Assembly: GCF_028291725.1 (NCBI RefSeq) | Contig: NZ_JAQGNT010000007.1 | Span: 84,000-147,999, forward strand | DNA from: Hydrocarboniphaga sp. | GTDB taxonomy: Bacteria; Pseudomonadota; Gammaproteobacteria; Nevskiales; Nevskiaceae | Direction of reading: 5' to 3' | Length of the DNA: 64,000 nucleotides | Shown here: positions 43,721-51,984 of the stretch, in pieces | How positions within the stretch are numbered: position 1 is the first letter of the stretch | How the letters are laid out: every line of letters begins with the position of its first letter | Made by a program: the position numbers and the translations under genes | Notes under the pieces: model-generated | Databases searched by the model: none | Told to the model about the DNA's origin: nothing | The model's input: the letters and a program-made list of their open reading frames with translations, nothing else

Positions 43721-44308
43721 ATGCTGCCGTTCGCTCCGGCCGACTGCACCGCGTTCCCGTTCGTGCCCGGTGAATACCGGATCAAGCACCTGAGCGAAGC
43801 CTGGGAGCGGGCGGCCTGCCTGGCGCTGCGTCGACAAGTATTCTGCCGCGAGCAGGGCCTGTTCGAAGACGACGACCGCGACGCTCGCGACGCGCATGCG
43901 CTGTCGATCGCGGCGATCGCCTGCATCGCCGGCGCACCCGAGCAACTGGTCGGCACCGTGCGCATCCACTGCGACGGCGCGCCGTCCGCTAGCTGGTCGG
44001 GATCGCGCCTTGCGGTGCATCCGGATTTCCGCCGCAGTGCCTGGCTGGGTTCGGAGCTGATACGGCATGCGGTCAGCACCGCCACCGCGCGTGGCTGCCG
44101 GCGCTTTACGGCACAGGTTCAGGCGCAGAATCGCGCGCTGTTCGAGCGCCTGCACTGGCGCGCGCTCGAGGCGAGCACGATCCAGAATCGTCCGCATGTA
44201 CTGATGGAAGCCGATCTCGCCTGCTACGCGCCGCGTTATCAGGACGAGATCGCCTGGTACACCGCGCATCAGCACGCCGCGCAAGTCCAATGGCAGCGCG
44301 CGGCATGA
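43721..44308 (+). CDS. nitE: Nit1C GNAT acetyltransferase, MSMEG_0567/Sll0786 family
   Basis: This 195-residue protein shows the GNAT fold: CLALRRQVFCREQGLFEDDDRD near the N-terminus, the acyl-CoA loop region (SRLAVHPDFRRSAWLGSEL) and the C-terminal FERLHWRALE. It is the Nit1C member of the MSMEG_0567/Sll0786 type. Substrate is unknown. It starts three bases after DUF1348 and overlaps the next gene by four bases. Confidence 0.88.
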   Translation: MLPFAPADCTAFPFVPGEYRIKHLSEAWERAACLALRRQVFCREQGLFEDDDRDARDAHALSIAAIACIAGAPEQLVGTVRIHCDGAPSASWSGSRLAVHPDFRRSAWLGSELIRHAVSTATARGCRRFTAQVQAQNRALFERLHWRALEASTIQNRPHVLMEADLACYAPRYQDEIAWYTAHQHAAQVQWQRAA

Positions 44309-45297
44309 TAGCCCTGGCCACACTGGTCGAAGCGCTGCGCGCGAATCGCGGCCTGGCGCACAAGGCCGATATCGCCGACGTGGTGCACACGCTCGGCGTT
44401 GGCAACGGACACACGCAAGTGCCAGTCGGCGATGACTGCGCGGCGATCCCCGATGGCAACGGTGGCTATCAGCTGCTGGCGATCGAAGGCTTCATCAACG
44501 AGTTCGTCGCGCACGATCCCTGGTTCGCCGGCTGGTGCGGGGTCATGGTCAACGTCTCCGACATCTACGCAATGGGCGGCCGCCCGACCGCGGTCGTCGA
44601 TGCGGCCTGGAGTCGCGGTCGCGACAAGATGCGCGAGCTGCTGGAAGGCCTGGCCGCGGCGTCGAGAGCCTATGGCGTGCCGGTCGTCGGCGGCCACAGC
44701 AATGCCCGCTGCGATCGCGAGCAACTGTCGGTGGCGATACTCGGCCACGCACGCAAGCTGCTGACCAGCTTCGATGCCAGGCCCGGCGACGCGCTGATCG
44801 CCGCGATCGATCTGCGCGGCGCCTATCGCGCGCCCTATCCGCACTGGAACGCCAGCACGACAGCGCCGCCGGAGCGGCTGCGCGCCGATCTGGATCTGCT
44901 GCCGCAACTGGCCGAAGCCGGCCTCTGCGCCGCCGCCAAGGACATCAGCCAGGCCGGATTGATCGGCACCTCGATGATGCTGCTGGAGTGCTCCGGTGTC
45001 GGTGCGACAATCGATGTCGAGCGCGTGCCGCGGCCGGCCGATGTCGATCTGTCCCACTGGCTGTTGTCGACTTTCCCGAGCTTCGGCTTCGTGCTCGCAG
45101 TACCGCAGCGGCACGTCGCTGAAGTGCTTGCGCGTTTCCGCGAACGCGAACTTGGCTGCGCCGTCATCGGCAAATGCAACGACGGCCATCGGCTTCAGCT
45201 GCGCAACGAGCACGGCGATCAACAGCTGGCCTGGGATTTCCGCGAGCGCAGCCTGATCGGCTGCGGCCCACCACTGAAAGAGAAACCCGATGCCTGA
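44305..45297 (+). CDS. nitF: Nit1C AIR-synthase-related protein, Sll0787 family
   Basis: This protein of about 330 residues belongs to the PurM/ThiL/SelD-like superfamily. It has the VGDDCAAIPDG metal/ATP loop, an AMGGRPTAVVDAAWSRGR segment and VVGGHSNARCDREQLSVAILG. It probably binds and uses ATP; the product is not known. The start at 44305 is chosen because it gives a four-base ATGA overlap with nitE; an ATG at 44290 is also possible. Confidence 0.88.
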   Translation: MIALATLVEALRANRGLAHKADIADVVHTLGVGNGHTQVPVGDDCAAIPDGNGGYQLLAIEGFINEFVAHDPWFAGWCGVMVNVSDIYAMGGRPTAVVDAAWSRGRDKMRELLEGLAAASRAYGVPVVGGHSNARCDREQLSVAILGHARKLLTSFDARPGDALIAAIDLRGAYRAPYPHWNASTTAPPERLRADLDLLPQLAEAGLCAAAKDISQAGLIGTSMMLLECSGVGATIDVERVPRPADVDLSHWLLSTFPSFGFVLAVPQRHVAEVLARFRERELGCAVIGKCNDGHRLQLRNEHGDQQLAWDFRERSLIGCGPPLKEKPDA

Positions 45298-45574
45298 ACT
45301 TCATTTCCGCGTGCGCTGGCCCGACGACAGCACCAGCCTGTGCTATTCGCCGTCGAGCACGGTGCGCGATGCGCTGAAGCTGGAATACGCCTACCCGCTC
45401 GATGAATTCGTCGCGGCCAGCCGCGCCGCTCTGGAACATGCCAGCGATCGCGTCGCCAAGAAATACGGCTGGGGTTGTGGCCATGCCGCAGCGCAGATCC
45501 GCGAGATCGAAGCCACCGCGCAACGATGGTCCGGCGATCCTCAAGCCAGCGTCACCGTTATCTCCTTTGAATGA
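45290..45574 (+). CDS. nitG: Nit1C small protein, MSMEG_0570/Slr0801 family
   Basis: This 94-residue protein matches the MSMEG_0570 family. It has LHFRVRWPDDSTSLCYSPSS at the start, EYAYPLDEFVAASRAALEHASDRV in the middle and ASVTVISFE at the end. Function is unknown. The start overlaps nitF by eight bases, so it is translated in step. It is among the most diagnostic markers of the Nit1C cluster. Confidence 0.88.
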   Translation: MPELHFRVRWPDDSTSLCYSPSSTVRDALKLEYAYPLDEFVAASRAALEHASDRVAKKYGWGCGHAAAQIREIEATAQRWSGDPQASVTVISFE

Positions 45575-45616
45575 TTCCTTGAACAACCCTTTGAATAGGC
45601 CGCGCGAGCACAGCTG

Positions 45617-46885
45617 ATGAACGGACCCATGATCAATCCCCCACAGCATCTACCCGTCGCCGTGATCGGCGGCGGCCAGGCCGGGCTCGCGATCAGCTGG
45701 CATCTGAAGCAGCGCGGCATCGAGCACCGCGTGTTCGAGCGCAACGGTGTCGCGCACGAATGGCGCCACGCGCGCTGGGACAGCTTCTGCCTGGTGACGC
45801 CAAACTGGCAGTGCCGCTTGCCGGGTTTCTCGTATGAGCAGGAATTCGGCGGCAAGGACGCGAAAGGCTTCATGCTGAAGGACGAGATCGTTCGCTATCT
45901 CGAAGCCTACGTGGCCTCGTTCTCGCCGCCGCTGGAAACCGGCGTCACGGTGCAGCGTCTGCGCGGCGCCGACAACGGCGGCTTCGAGATCAGGACCAGC
46001 AGCGGCGACTGGACCGCGAGCCAGGTCGTGGTCGCAATCGGCGGCTATCACCTGCCGACGATTCCGCGCAGCGCCGAACGCCTGCCGGCCGATATCCTGC
46101 AATTGCATTCGTCGAACTATCGCAATCCCTTGCAACTGCCTGACGGCGCGGTGCTGGTCGTCGGCACCGGCCAGTCCGGCTGCCAGATCGCCGAAGATCT
46201 GCATCGCGAAGGACGCGCGGTGCATTTGGCTGTCGGTACCGCACCCAGGTCGCCGCGGGTCTACCGCGGCCGTGAAGTCACTGAATGGCTGACCGATTCG
46301 GGCTACTACGGCATCAGCATCGACCGGCATCCGCAGAAGGAAACCGTACGCGAAAAAACCAATCACTATCTATCCGGCCGCGACGGCGGCAAGGAGATCG
46401 ACCTGCGCCGGTTCGCGCTGGAAGGCATGAAGCTGTACGGCCGATTCAAGGATTTGAGCGGCGCGACGGTCCGCTTCGAAGCCGATCTGCGGCGCAACCT
46501 GGATCGTGCCGACGACAGCTACACATCGATCCGAGCGGCGGTCGACGCCTACATCGCGGCGAACGGAATCGACGCGCCGCTGGAAGCAGCGTTCACACCG
46601 TGTTGGCAGCCGGATGCCGAGATCGAGAATCTGGATCTGCGGGCTGCCGGCATTCGCAGCGTGATCTGGTCGATCGGCTTCGCCGCCGACTATCGCTGGC
46701 TGGAAGCGCCGGTCTTCGACGGCCGAGGGCAGCCGGTGCATCAACGCGGCCTGTCGCCGGTCGAGGGCCTGTATTTCCTCGGCTTGCCCTGGCAAAACAC
46801 CTGGGGTTCGGGGCGGTTCGCGGACGTGGGCTTCGATGCGGAATTTCTGGCAGCGAAGATCGCAGCCGCAAAGGCGCTCGCGTAG
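45617..46885 (+). CDS. nitH: Nit1C flavin-dependent oxidoreductase, MSMEG_0569 family
   Basis: This 422-residue flavoprotein resembles Trk/Baeyer-Villiger-type monooxygenases. It has an FAD motif PVAVIGGGQAGLAISWHL, an EWRHARWDSFCLVTPNWQ segment and a second glycine motif VLVVGTGQSGCQIAEDL for NAD(P)H. It is the last gene of the cluster. Its TAG stop is formed by the GTAGG tip of a REP element. A hydroxylation or N-oxidation step is plausible but not established. Confidence 0.9.
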   Translation: MNGPMINPPQHLPVAVIGGGQAGLAISWHLKQRGIEHRVFERNGVAHEWRHARWDSFCLVTPNWQCRLPGFSYEQEFGGKDAKGFMLKDEIVRYLEAYVASFSPPLETGVTVQRLRGADNGGFEIRTSSGDWTASQVVVAIGGYHLPTIPRSAERLPADILQLHSSNYRNPLQLPDGAVLVVGTGQSGCQIAEDLHREGRAVHLAVGTAPRSPRVYRGREVTEWLTDSGYYGISIDRHPQKETVREKTNHYLSGRDGGKEIDLRRFALEGMKLYGRFKDLSGATVRFEADLRRNLDRADDSYTSIRAAVDAYIAANGIDAPLEAAFTPCWQPDAEIENLDLRAAGIRSVIWSIGFAADYRWLEAPVFDGRGQPVHQRGLSPVEGLYFLGLPWQNTWGSGRFADVGFDAEFLAAKIAAAKALA

Positions 46886-46949
46886 GTCGGCAATCCTTTG
46901 CCGACGTGGGACCTCGACCGCGCACGTCGGCAAAGGATTGCCGACCTAC
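46882..46949. repeat. REP pair, family A (copy 4)
   Basis: A compact inverted pair between the convergent nitH and RAYT genes. The left GTAGG provides the nitH stop (46883-46885) and the right CCTAC provides the RAYT stop (46946-46948, minus strand), so both genes end inside one repeat. Confidence 0.92.
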
Positions 46950-47470
46950 TCCAGGGTCATATTTTGGATCGTATCGGGGATCTGCTGGCCCCAGTTGCGA
47001 TCGTAGACACCGCGCTCAGCCCAGGCCGCGAAGGAACTGTGCGGATAGCTTGCGGGGCTCGCCGTAATGCCATGGTGAACCGGATTGAAGTGCAAATAAT
47101 CCAGATGCCTGAAGAAATCCGCCTCGTCGCGGATCAGATGATCGTAGAACCGCGGCTGCCACAATCGAGACGCCGCCGGTCGAGAGTGTCGCCCAGATGC
47201 ATCCCAGCGAACCCGCCAGCTCACTTCCCGTTTGACGGCGCCGACGATCGCCGAGAAATCGGCTCCGGCAGGATCGAACATCCAGTGAAAGTGATCCGGC
47301 ATCACCACATGAGCGCGATGCTGGAACGCGTAAAGTGACTTGACCCGGCGCATGGCGCCCAGCAGCACTTCAACGGCGGCCGCGTCCGCGAGCCAGGGCT
47401 GCCGCGCCTGCGTCACGACGGTGACGAAGACCGTGTGGCCTTGCTGGTAGTGGCGTCGGTAACGGGGCAT
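46946..47470 (-). CDS. REP-associated tyrosine transposase (RAYT)
   Basis: This 174-residue protein is a Y1-type HUH transposase of the IS200/IS605 superfamily. It has the start RYRRHYQQGHTVFVTVVTQ, the metal-binding HxH in VVMPDHFHWMF, and the REP-associated end LDYLHFNPVHHGI; the catalytic Tyr is expected in the FYDHLIRDEADF helix. RAYTs cut and join REP sequences as single strands. It is flanked by family A REP pairs on both sides (46882-46949 and 47520-47598), the arrangement expected for a RAYT and its own substrate. It is the likely source of the repeats in this genome. Confidence 0.9.
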   Translation of the reverse strand: MPRYRRHYQQGHTVFVTVVTQARQPWLADAAAVEVLLGAMRRVKSLYAFQHRAHVVMPDHFHWMFDPAGADFSAIVGAVKREVSWRVRWDASGRHSRPAASRLWQPRFYDHLIRDEADFFRHLDYLHFNPVHHGITASPASYPHSSFAAWAERGVYDRNWGQQIPDTIQNMTLE

Positions 47471-47519
47471 GCAGCGACGATAGCGCCGTAGTCCAACTCA
47501 AACTCAGACCTACGTCACT

Positions 47520-47598
47520 GTAGGTCGGCAATCCTTTGCCGACATGAGGCCTTGATTGCGCATCGAACATGCACGTCGGCAAAGGATTGCCGACCTAC
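47520..47598. repeat. REP pair, family A (copy 5)
   Basis: An inverted pair upstream of the RAYT start and at the end of the S46 peptidase gene. Its right arm CCTAC gives the TAG stop of the peptidase (47595-47597, minus strand). The left arm starts with GTAGG at 47520. Confidence 0.92.
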
Positions 47599-49679
47599 GG
47601 GCGTGCTGCCGCAATCTCATCGGCGATGCGTGACGCGCCGTAGACCTTCTTCAGCGCTTCCAGGATCGCGCCGCTGTGCACGGCGACCGTGCGGTTGTGC
47701 GCTTCGTCGAACCAGTAAGCGCCGCCGAGCGAGCGGATGTTGCCATCGAACACCAAGCCGACGACTTCGCCCTTGCGGTTGATCATCGGTGAGCCCGAGT
47801 TGCCGCCGATGATGTCGTTGTCGGTGACGAAGTCGAAACGCTGCTCCCCGTCGAGCTGGTCTTTCGCGGTGGTCCACGACGCCGGCAGCTTGAACGGATC
47901 GAAATCAGTGGCGCGGTCGAAAGCGCCGGCGATGTTGGTGAACGGCGGCACCGGCTTGCCCTTCTCGTCCCAGCCTTTCACTTCGCCGTAGGACAGGCGC
48001 AGCGTGAACGTCGCGTCCGGGTAGACGCCGGTGCCGTATTTGGCGAGCCGCGCCTGCGCCAGTTTCTCGGTGTTCTTCTGCTCGACCGCTTCGACTTCGT
48101 CCTCGTAGCGCTTGCGCAATTCGCGCGCTCGCGGATCGACCTGTCTGGCCAGCAGGATGAACGGATCGGTGGACGCGTCGATCGCCGCCTGGCCGCCGTC
48201 CCACAGCGCTTTGCGCACCGCCGGATCACCGAGCCTGGTGCCGGCGATCCGGTTCTTCGCCATCGCCTCCGGCGCCAGTTTTCCGAGTAATTCATGCACG
48301 AAGGCGTCGTCGGCGCCCAGCGTCGCACGCATCCTGGTCAGCGAGTAGGCAAGCGTGACGTTCTCCAACTCCGGATAGATCGGCGCGCTGGAGAACAGCT
48401 TCTGCGTCATCGTCGGCAATGCGGCATCGGTGTACTCGCGCAGACGCTCGCCATTGGGTTTGGCACGCTCGGCCGCGCCGCGCACCAGCATGCGCGCCAT
48501 GCGGAAATAGTCGGACATGAGGCCGCCGCCGTTCTCGATCAGCTTGTATGGCGTCTCGAACGTCCGATACGTCTGCTGCGCGGCAGCGATTTCGTCCCAG
48601 GCCGAGCCGTATTCCGCCTGGCGCTTCGGGTTCTGCCTGACGTAGGCGCGCAGCTCGGCTTCCTGCGCGCGCTTCATCGCGAAGATCGCCGGATCGAGCA
48701 GCGCCTCTAACTGGCCGCCCAGCGCCTTCAGACTGTTTTCGACGCCGAAACGCTGGGTTTTGCTGGTGCGCGCGGCTTCCGCGCTTTCGGTGGCGTACTG
48801 GTTCAGCGTGCCGCGGATTTCGGACAAAGACAGCAGGCGCGGAATCAGATCGGCGTCGCGGGCACGGTCGAGCTGCGCCACCGTCAACAGGCGCTGAGTG
48901 CGGCCCGGATGGCCGAGCGTGAACGTCATCTCGCCGGCTTCGGCGCCGTTGGCGCTGAACGGAAAATAATCGTCGACCTTGGCCGGCTTGCCGTCCTCAT
49001 AGGCACGCAACAGGCCGATGTCGAGGTCATAGCGCGGAAAGTTGAAATTGTCCGGATCGCCGCCGAAGAACGCGATTGATTCCTCGGGCGCGAACACCAG
49101 GCGCGCGTCCTGGTAGCGGTGATATCGGTACAGGTCGTAGACGCCGCCGTGATACAGCTCGACCACGTCGCAGCGCGTGCGCGCCTCGTCGTCGCCCACG
49201 CATTCGGCCTCGATCTTCGAACTCTCGGCTTTCTGCGCCTTGCTGAACGCGGCTCCGCTCAAACCGGCGGTGGCTTTCTTGACGCGCGCCGTGATGTCGC
49301 TGATCGCATCGAGCCGGTTCAGCTCGATAGTCGGGCACATCACTTCGTCCTTGCCGGTCTTGGCGTAGAAGCCCTCTTCGACGTAATCCTTCGTCGCGGT
49401 CGACAGCTGCTGCACGCATTCGCGTACACAATGGTGATTGGTCATCACCAGTCCGTCGGGCGACACGAACGAGCCCGAGCAACCACCGGCCAGACGCAGC
49501 GACGAGCGCTGCGAGTGATTAATCCAGGCCTGATCCGGCGCGAAACCGTATTTCGCCCGCATCGCTTTCAGCGGCAGCCGGTCCATCGTCCACATGCCTT
49601 CGGCGGCGTGGGCGGAAATCGTCGACAGCATCGCGGCGGAAATCGCGATCAAAACGGAACGCCGGCGCAGTGAGTTCAT
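47595..49679 (-). CDS. S46 family dipeptidyl-peptidase
   Basis: This 694-residue exported protein belongs to peptidase family S46 (DPP7/DPP11 type), which removes dipeptides from peptide N-termini. A signal peptide (VLIAISAAMLSTISAHAAEG) is followed by the His region MTNHHCVRECVQQLST. An acidic centre (FFGGDPDNFNFPRYD) comes next, and the Ser lies in GGNSGSPMINRKGEVVG. The residues that set substrate preference were not resolved. The gene is alone, and its stop lies in a REP element. Confidence 0.93.
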   Translation of the reverse strand: MNSLRRRSVLIAISAAMLSTISAHAAEGMWTMDRLPLKAMRAKYGFAPDQAWINHSQRSSLRLAGGCSGSFVSPDGLVMTNHHCVRECVQQLSTATKDYVEEGFYAKTGKDEVMCPTIELNRLDAISDITARVKKATAGLSGAAFSKAQKAESSKIEAECVGDDEARTRCDVVELYHGGVYDLYRYHRYQDARLVFAPEESIAFFGGDPDNFNFPRYDLDIGLLRAYEDGKPAKVDDYFPFSANGAEAGEMTFTLGHPGRTQRLLTVAQLDRARDADLIPRLLSLSEIRGTLNQYATESAEAARTSKTQRFGVENSLKALGGQLEALLDPAIFAMKRAQEAELRAYVRQNPKRQAEYGSAWDEIAAAQQTYRTFETPYKLIENGGGLMSDYFRMARMLVRGAAERAKPNGERLREYTDAALPTMTQKLFSSAPIYPELENVTLAYSLTRMRATLGADDAFVHELLGKLAPEAMAKNRIAGTRLGDPAVRKALWDGGQAAIDASTDPFILLARQVDPRARELRKRYEDEVEAVEQKNTEKLAQARLAKYGTGVYPDATFTLRLSYGEVKGWDEKGKPVPPFTNIAGAFDRATDFDPFKLPASWTTAKDQLDGEQRFDFVTDNDIIGGNSGSPMINRKGEVVGLVFDGNIRSLGGAYWFDEAHNRTVAVHSGAILEALKKVYGASRIADEIAAARP

Positions 49680-49988
49680 CGCCTAAACGAGGAGGTATGG
49701 GACTATAAGTATCCCCAGCCTGCAGCGTCCGCGCCTGAGTGATTTCCGGCGCTGGCGATACACGGCGTTCAGATGCAAGCGCACTTATTGGCAGCGGAAG
49801 TCCCAGCCAATCCAGGTATCGCGCGCCGCGCACTTCAGCGCAGCGGCCGAGAAGCTGAGCAGCGCCAGCCATATGAATTAGCCCTGGCATCCACTTGTCT
49901 CAGCAAGTAGTTTGCCGTGCGGGCTCAGACTCAGATCTGCGGCTCGCTCTAGTTGTAGCGTTCAAATCAACACTGGGGAGATCCATAT
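49680..49988. other. Gene-free stretch upstream of S46 peptidase
   Basis: These 309 bases contain the S46 peptidase promoter region at the left and no recognisable gene. No repeat or strong palindrome was seen. A ribosome-site-like GGGGAG lies at the right end, before the truncated secreted-protein start. Confidence 0.4.
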
Positions 49989-50089
49989 TGAAAAATCATT
50001 TGCTGTTGGTAAATGCTGTTGTGTTGGCCACGGCTGTGACCGCCAGTGTCGGGATTGCTTCCGCGGCGAGACCGCAGAATCAGGCTGCT
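49989..50089 (+). pseudogene. 5' end of a secreted-protein gene, truncated
   Basis: A TTG start preceded by GGGGAG opens a frame coding for a clean signal peptide (KNHLLLVNAVVLATAVTASV, cleaved near ASA-ARPQ) and about 10 more residues. The frame then runs into the opposite strand of the SecD-like gene and no longer resembles a protein. The gene was probably cut by the rearrangement that placed the SecD-like gene here. It is too short to be a complete product. Confidence 0.5.
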
Positions 50090-50788
50090 TCAGAACGACG
50101 GAAAACCGCGGTCCGTTTCATTCGTGTACTGCACTTCCGCAACTGCCTGCGCCGGCAGCGCTCCGGAGCGCAGCACGATCGCCATGTCCGCCGCTTCGTC
50201 GACCGAGGCCATCGGCAACTGCACCCGCGGCCCGAACGGGCCCGCCACAGTGGCCTCGGACACGGTGCGGCCATCGACGGCAATCACGACATGATGGCCC
50301 TTGCTGGCGGTCGAAAGCCGCTGCAGACGGGCAGCCGCCTCGGGCGTGGTCTCGACCGACAACAGTCCGGTCTGCCGGAGCCCCGAATCCTCGGTCGGAT
50401 CATCCACCGCCAGATCCACCTTGCCGATACCCGACTCCGTCAGCCAGATATCGTCCGTATTCGCTCCATCGAAAACCCGTAGAGATCCCGGCGATTTCGC
50501 CAGGAACCCGATGCTCGACTTGGAGGGCTGGCCTTCGGGAAACCTGAAGCTGATGCGAACCACGCCGCCGGCCCGATCCACACTGGAAATCCAGGCACCG
50601 GCCTGACCGAACCGCGACTGCAATACCTGGATGTTGCGCTCGGTCACCTCGTCCGGCGCCGGGCTGAGCACCAGCGTCAACGACTCCGGGCTGGATAAGC
50701 CGGCATAGACCTGGCTGAGCCCCCAGGTCGCCGTCAGCAAGGCAACGGCGAGCATGAACGGCAAGGCGGGATGTTTTAACCGTGACAT
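50090..50788 (-). CDS. SecD P1-domain-like exported protein
   Basis: This protein of about 232 residues has a single N-terminal membrane segment (FMLAVALLTATWGLSQVYA). The body resembles the periplasmic P1 head of the translocase subunit SecD, ending with RSGALPAQAVAEVQYTNE, the segment that in SecD precedes TVGPSLG. The other five helices of SecD are missing. It may be a stand-alone SecD-derived domain. It overlaps the epimerase gene by 13 bases, so the two are co-translated. Confidence 0.65.
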   Translation of the reverse strand: MSRLKHPALPFMLAVALLTATWGLSQVYAGLSSPESLTLVLSPAPDEVTERNIQVLQSRFGQAGAWISSVDRAGGVVRISFRFPEGQPSKSSIGFLAKSPGSLRVFDGANTDDIWLTESGIGKVDLAVDDPTEDSGLRQTGLLSVETTPEAAARLQRLSTASKGHHVVIAVDGRTVSEATVAGPFGPRVQLPMASVDEAADMAIVLRSGALPAQAVAEVQYTNETDRGFPSF

Positions 50789-51741
50789 TGCGGCCCTCGG
50801 CGAAGCGAAGTAAAGGCAGGATCGTGAATGAAGGGCAGCGGACTGGCCGTGCGCAGCGATTCCAGCACTTGCGCGAAGTCCGTCCTGCAGCGGAAACCGA
50901 GCACTCGCTCGGCCCTGCCGGCATCGTAGAGGCGCCCGATGCTCGTCGGCAGCCGCCAGTTGTGCTGCGCATAAACTGCAACGGCGTCGGGAAAATAGCG
51001 CACGACCACGGCCGCCGCGTCGCGCTTCAGTTCCGCAGCATCGGCCGGGGAGAACGGAAACGGTGAGCTGATGATGAAAGTGTCGCAACCCAGCGCCGGC
51101 GCCCGCTCGAGCGCGACGACGTGCGCGTCGGCGGCATCCTCCACCGTGAGGCGACGATTCAGGAACTCGTTGGCCTTGAGATTGGGTCCGGCAATATCGC
51201 GCAACGTGTCGTCCTCTTCAGGGAAAAAACGGCCAGTGCGCAGAATCACGCAATTCAAGCCGCGTTCCAGGTGATACAGCCTGCATAGACCCTCGGCCGC
51301 CAGCTTGGTCACACCGTAGATGTTCCGCGGCGCGAGCGGCCCCGAATTTTCGTCGAGCCATACCGCGGCGGAGCCGGCCTCCTGCCGAATCGCCTGCGAG
51401 ATCATCAGCGACGTGGTGGAAGTGAAGATGAAACGCTGATGCCCCGCAGCGGCAGCGGCCTCCAGCAGATTGAGGGTGCCCGTCACATTGACGTCGATGA
51501 AAGCCTGTGGCGGACAGTGCGCGATATCGGGCTTGTGCAGCGCAGCGGCATGAACGACCGCTTCGATCGCATGCTCCGAGAAGACGCGCTCGACAACCGC
51601 CTTGCTCGCGACCGAACCCACGATCTGCGTGTCGGCACCGGGCGCGACGTCGAGACCGGTCACGCCATGGCCGGCGGCGCGTAACCGGGGGGCAAGGAAC
51701 CGGCCAAGCCAGCCCGAAGAACCGGTAAGGAGTACACGCAT
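50776..51741 (-). CDS. NAD-dependent epimerase/dehydratase family protein
   Basis: This 321-residue extended SDR begins MRVLLTGSSGWLGRFLAPRL, has VVHAAALHKPDIAHCPPQAFIDVNV, and a catalytic YGVTK motif (NIYGVTKLAAEGLCRLYHL). It probably acts on a nucleotide sugar; the substrate is not evident. It is co-transcribed with the SecD-like gene, a pairing I have not met before. The adjacent SDR fragment is on the other strand and not related. Confidence 0.85.
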   Translation of the reverse strand: MRVLLTGSSGWLGRFLAPRLRAAGHGVTGLDVAPGADTQIVGSVASKAVVERVFSEHAIEAVVHAAALHKPDIAHCPPQAFIDVNVTGTLNLLEAAAAAGHQRFIFTSTTSLMISQAIRQEAGSAAVWLDENSGPLAPRNIYGVTKLAAEGLCRLYHLERGLNCVILRTGRFFPEEDDTLRDIAGPNLKANEFLNRRLTVEDAADAHVVALERAPALGCDTFIISSPFPFSPADAAELKRDAAAVVVRYFPDAVAVYAQHNWRLPTSIGRLYDAGRAERVLGFRCRTDFAQVLESLRTASPLPFIHDPAFTSLRRGPQCHG

Positions 51742-51777
51742 ACGAATCTCGACACGGACGGGCTTCGACGGCCGGGG

Positions 51778-51984
51778 GCAGCCTATTTTGCCCTGAATGG
51801 CATCACCGTCAACGCGGTGCTGCCGAGCATCATCGACACCGCAGCCAATAGCGCCGATATGAAGGATGCGGATTTCAGTCGTTGGCTAACGGCGGAGCAA
51901 CTGGCCAGCGTGATTCTCTTTCTGCTGTCGCCACAATCGCAGGCCGTGACAGGCGCACTGATCCCGGTGGTCGGCCAGGTCTAG
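51778..51984 (+). pseudogene. Short-chain dehydrogenase, C-terminal remnant
   Basis: The frame from about 51778 to TAG 51982-51984 reads as the last 65 residues or so of a classical SDR: YFALNGITVNAVLPSIIDT, then AEQLASVILFLLSPQSQAV and TGALIPVVGQV. The nucleotide-binding half and the catalytic YxxxK are missing, and no start is present. Its stop overlaps the end of the AraC gene. It is a scar of a larger gene. Confidence 0.8.

Noticed and set aside
7837..47598. Repeated palindromes considered as a CRISPR array
   Set aside because: Copies are far apart, paired and inverted, with GTAGG ends; no regular spacer pattern or cas genes.
50090..50547. Continuation of the truncated secreted gene on the plus strand
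   Set aside because: After about 35 codons it reads as antisense of the SecD-like gene and loses protein character.
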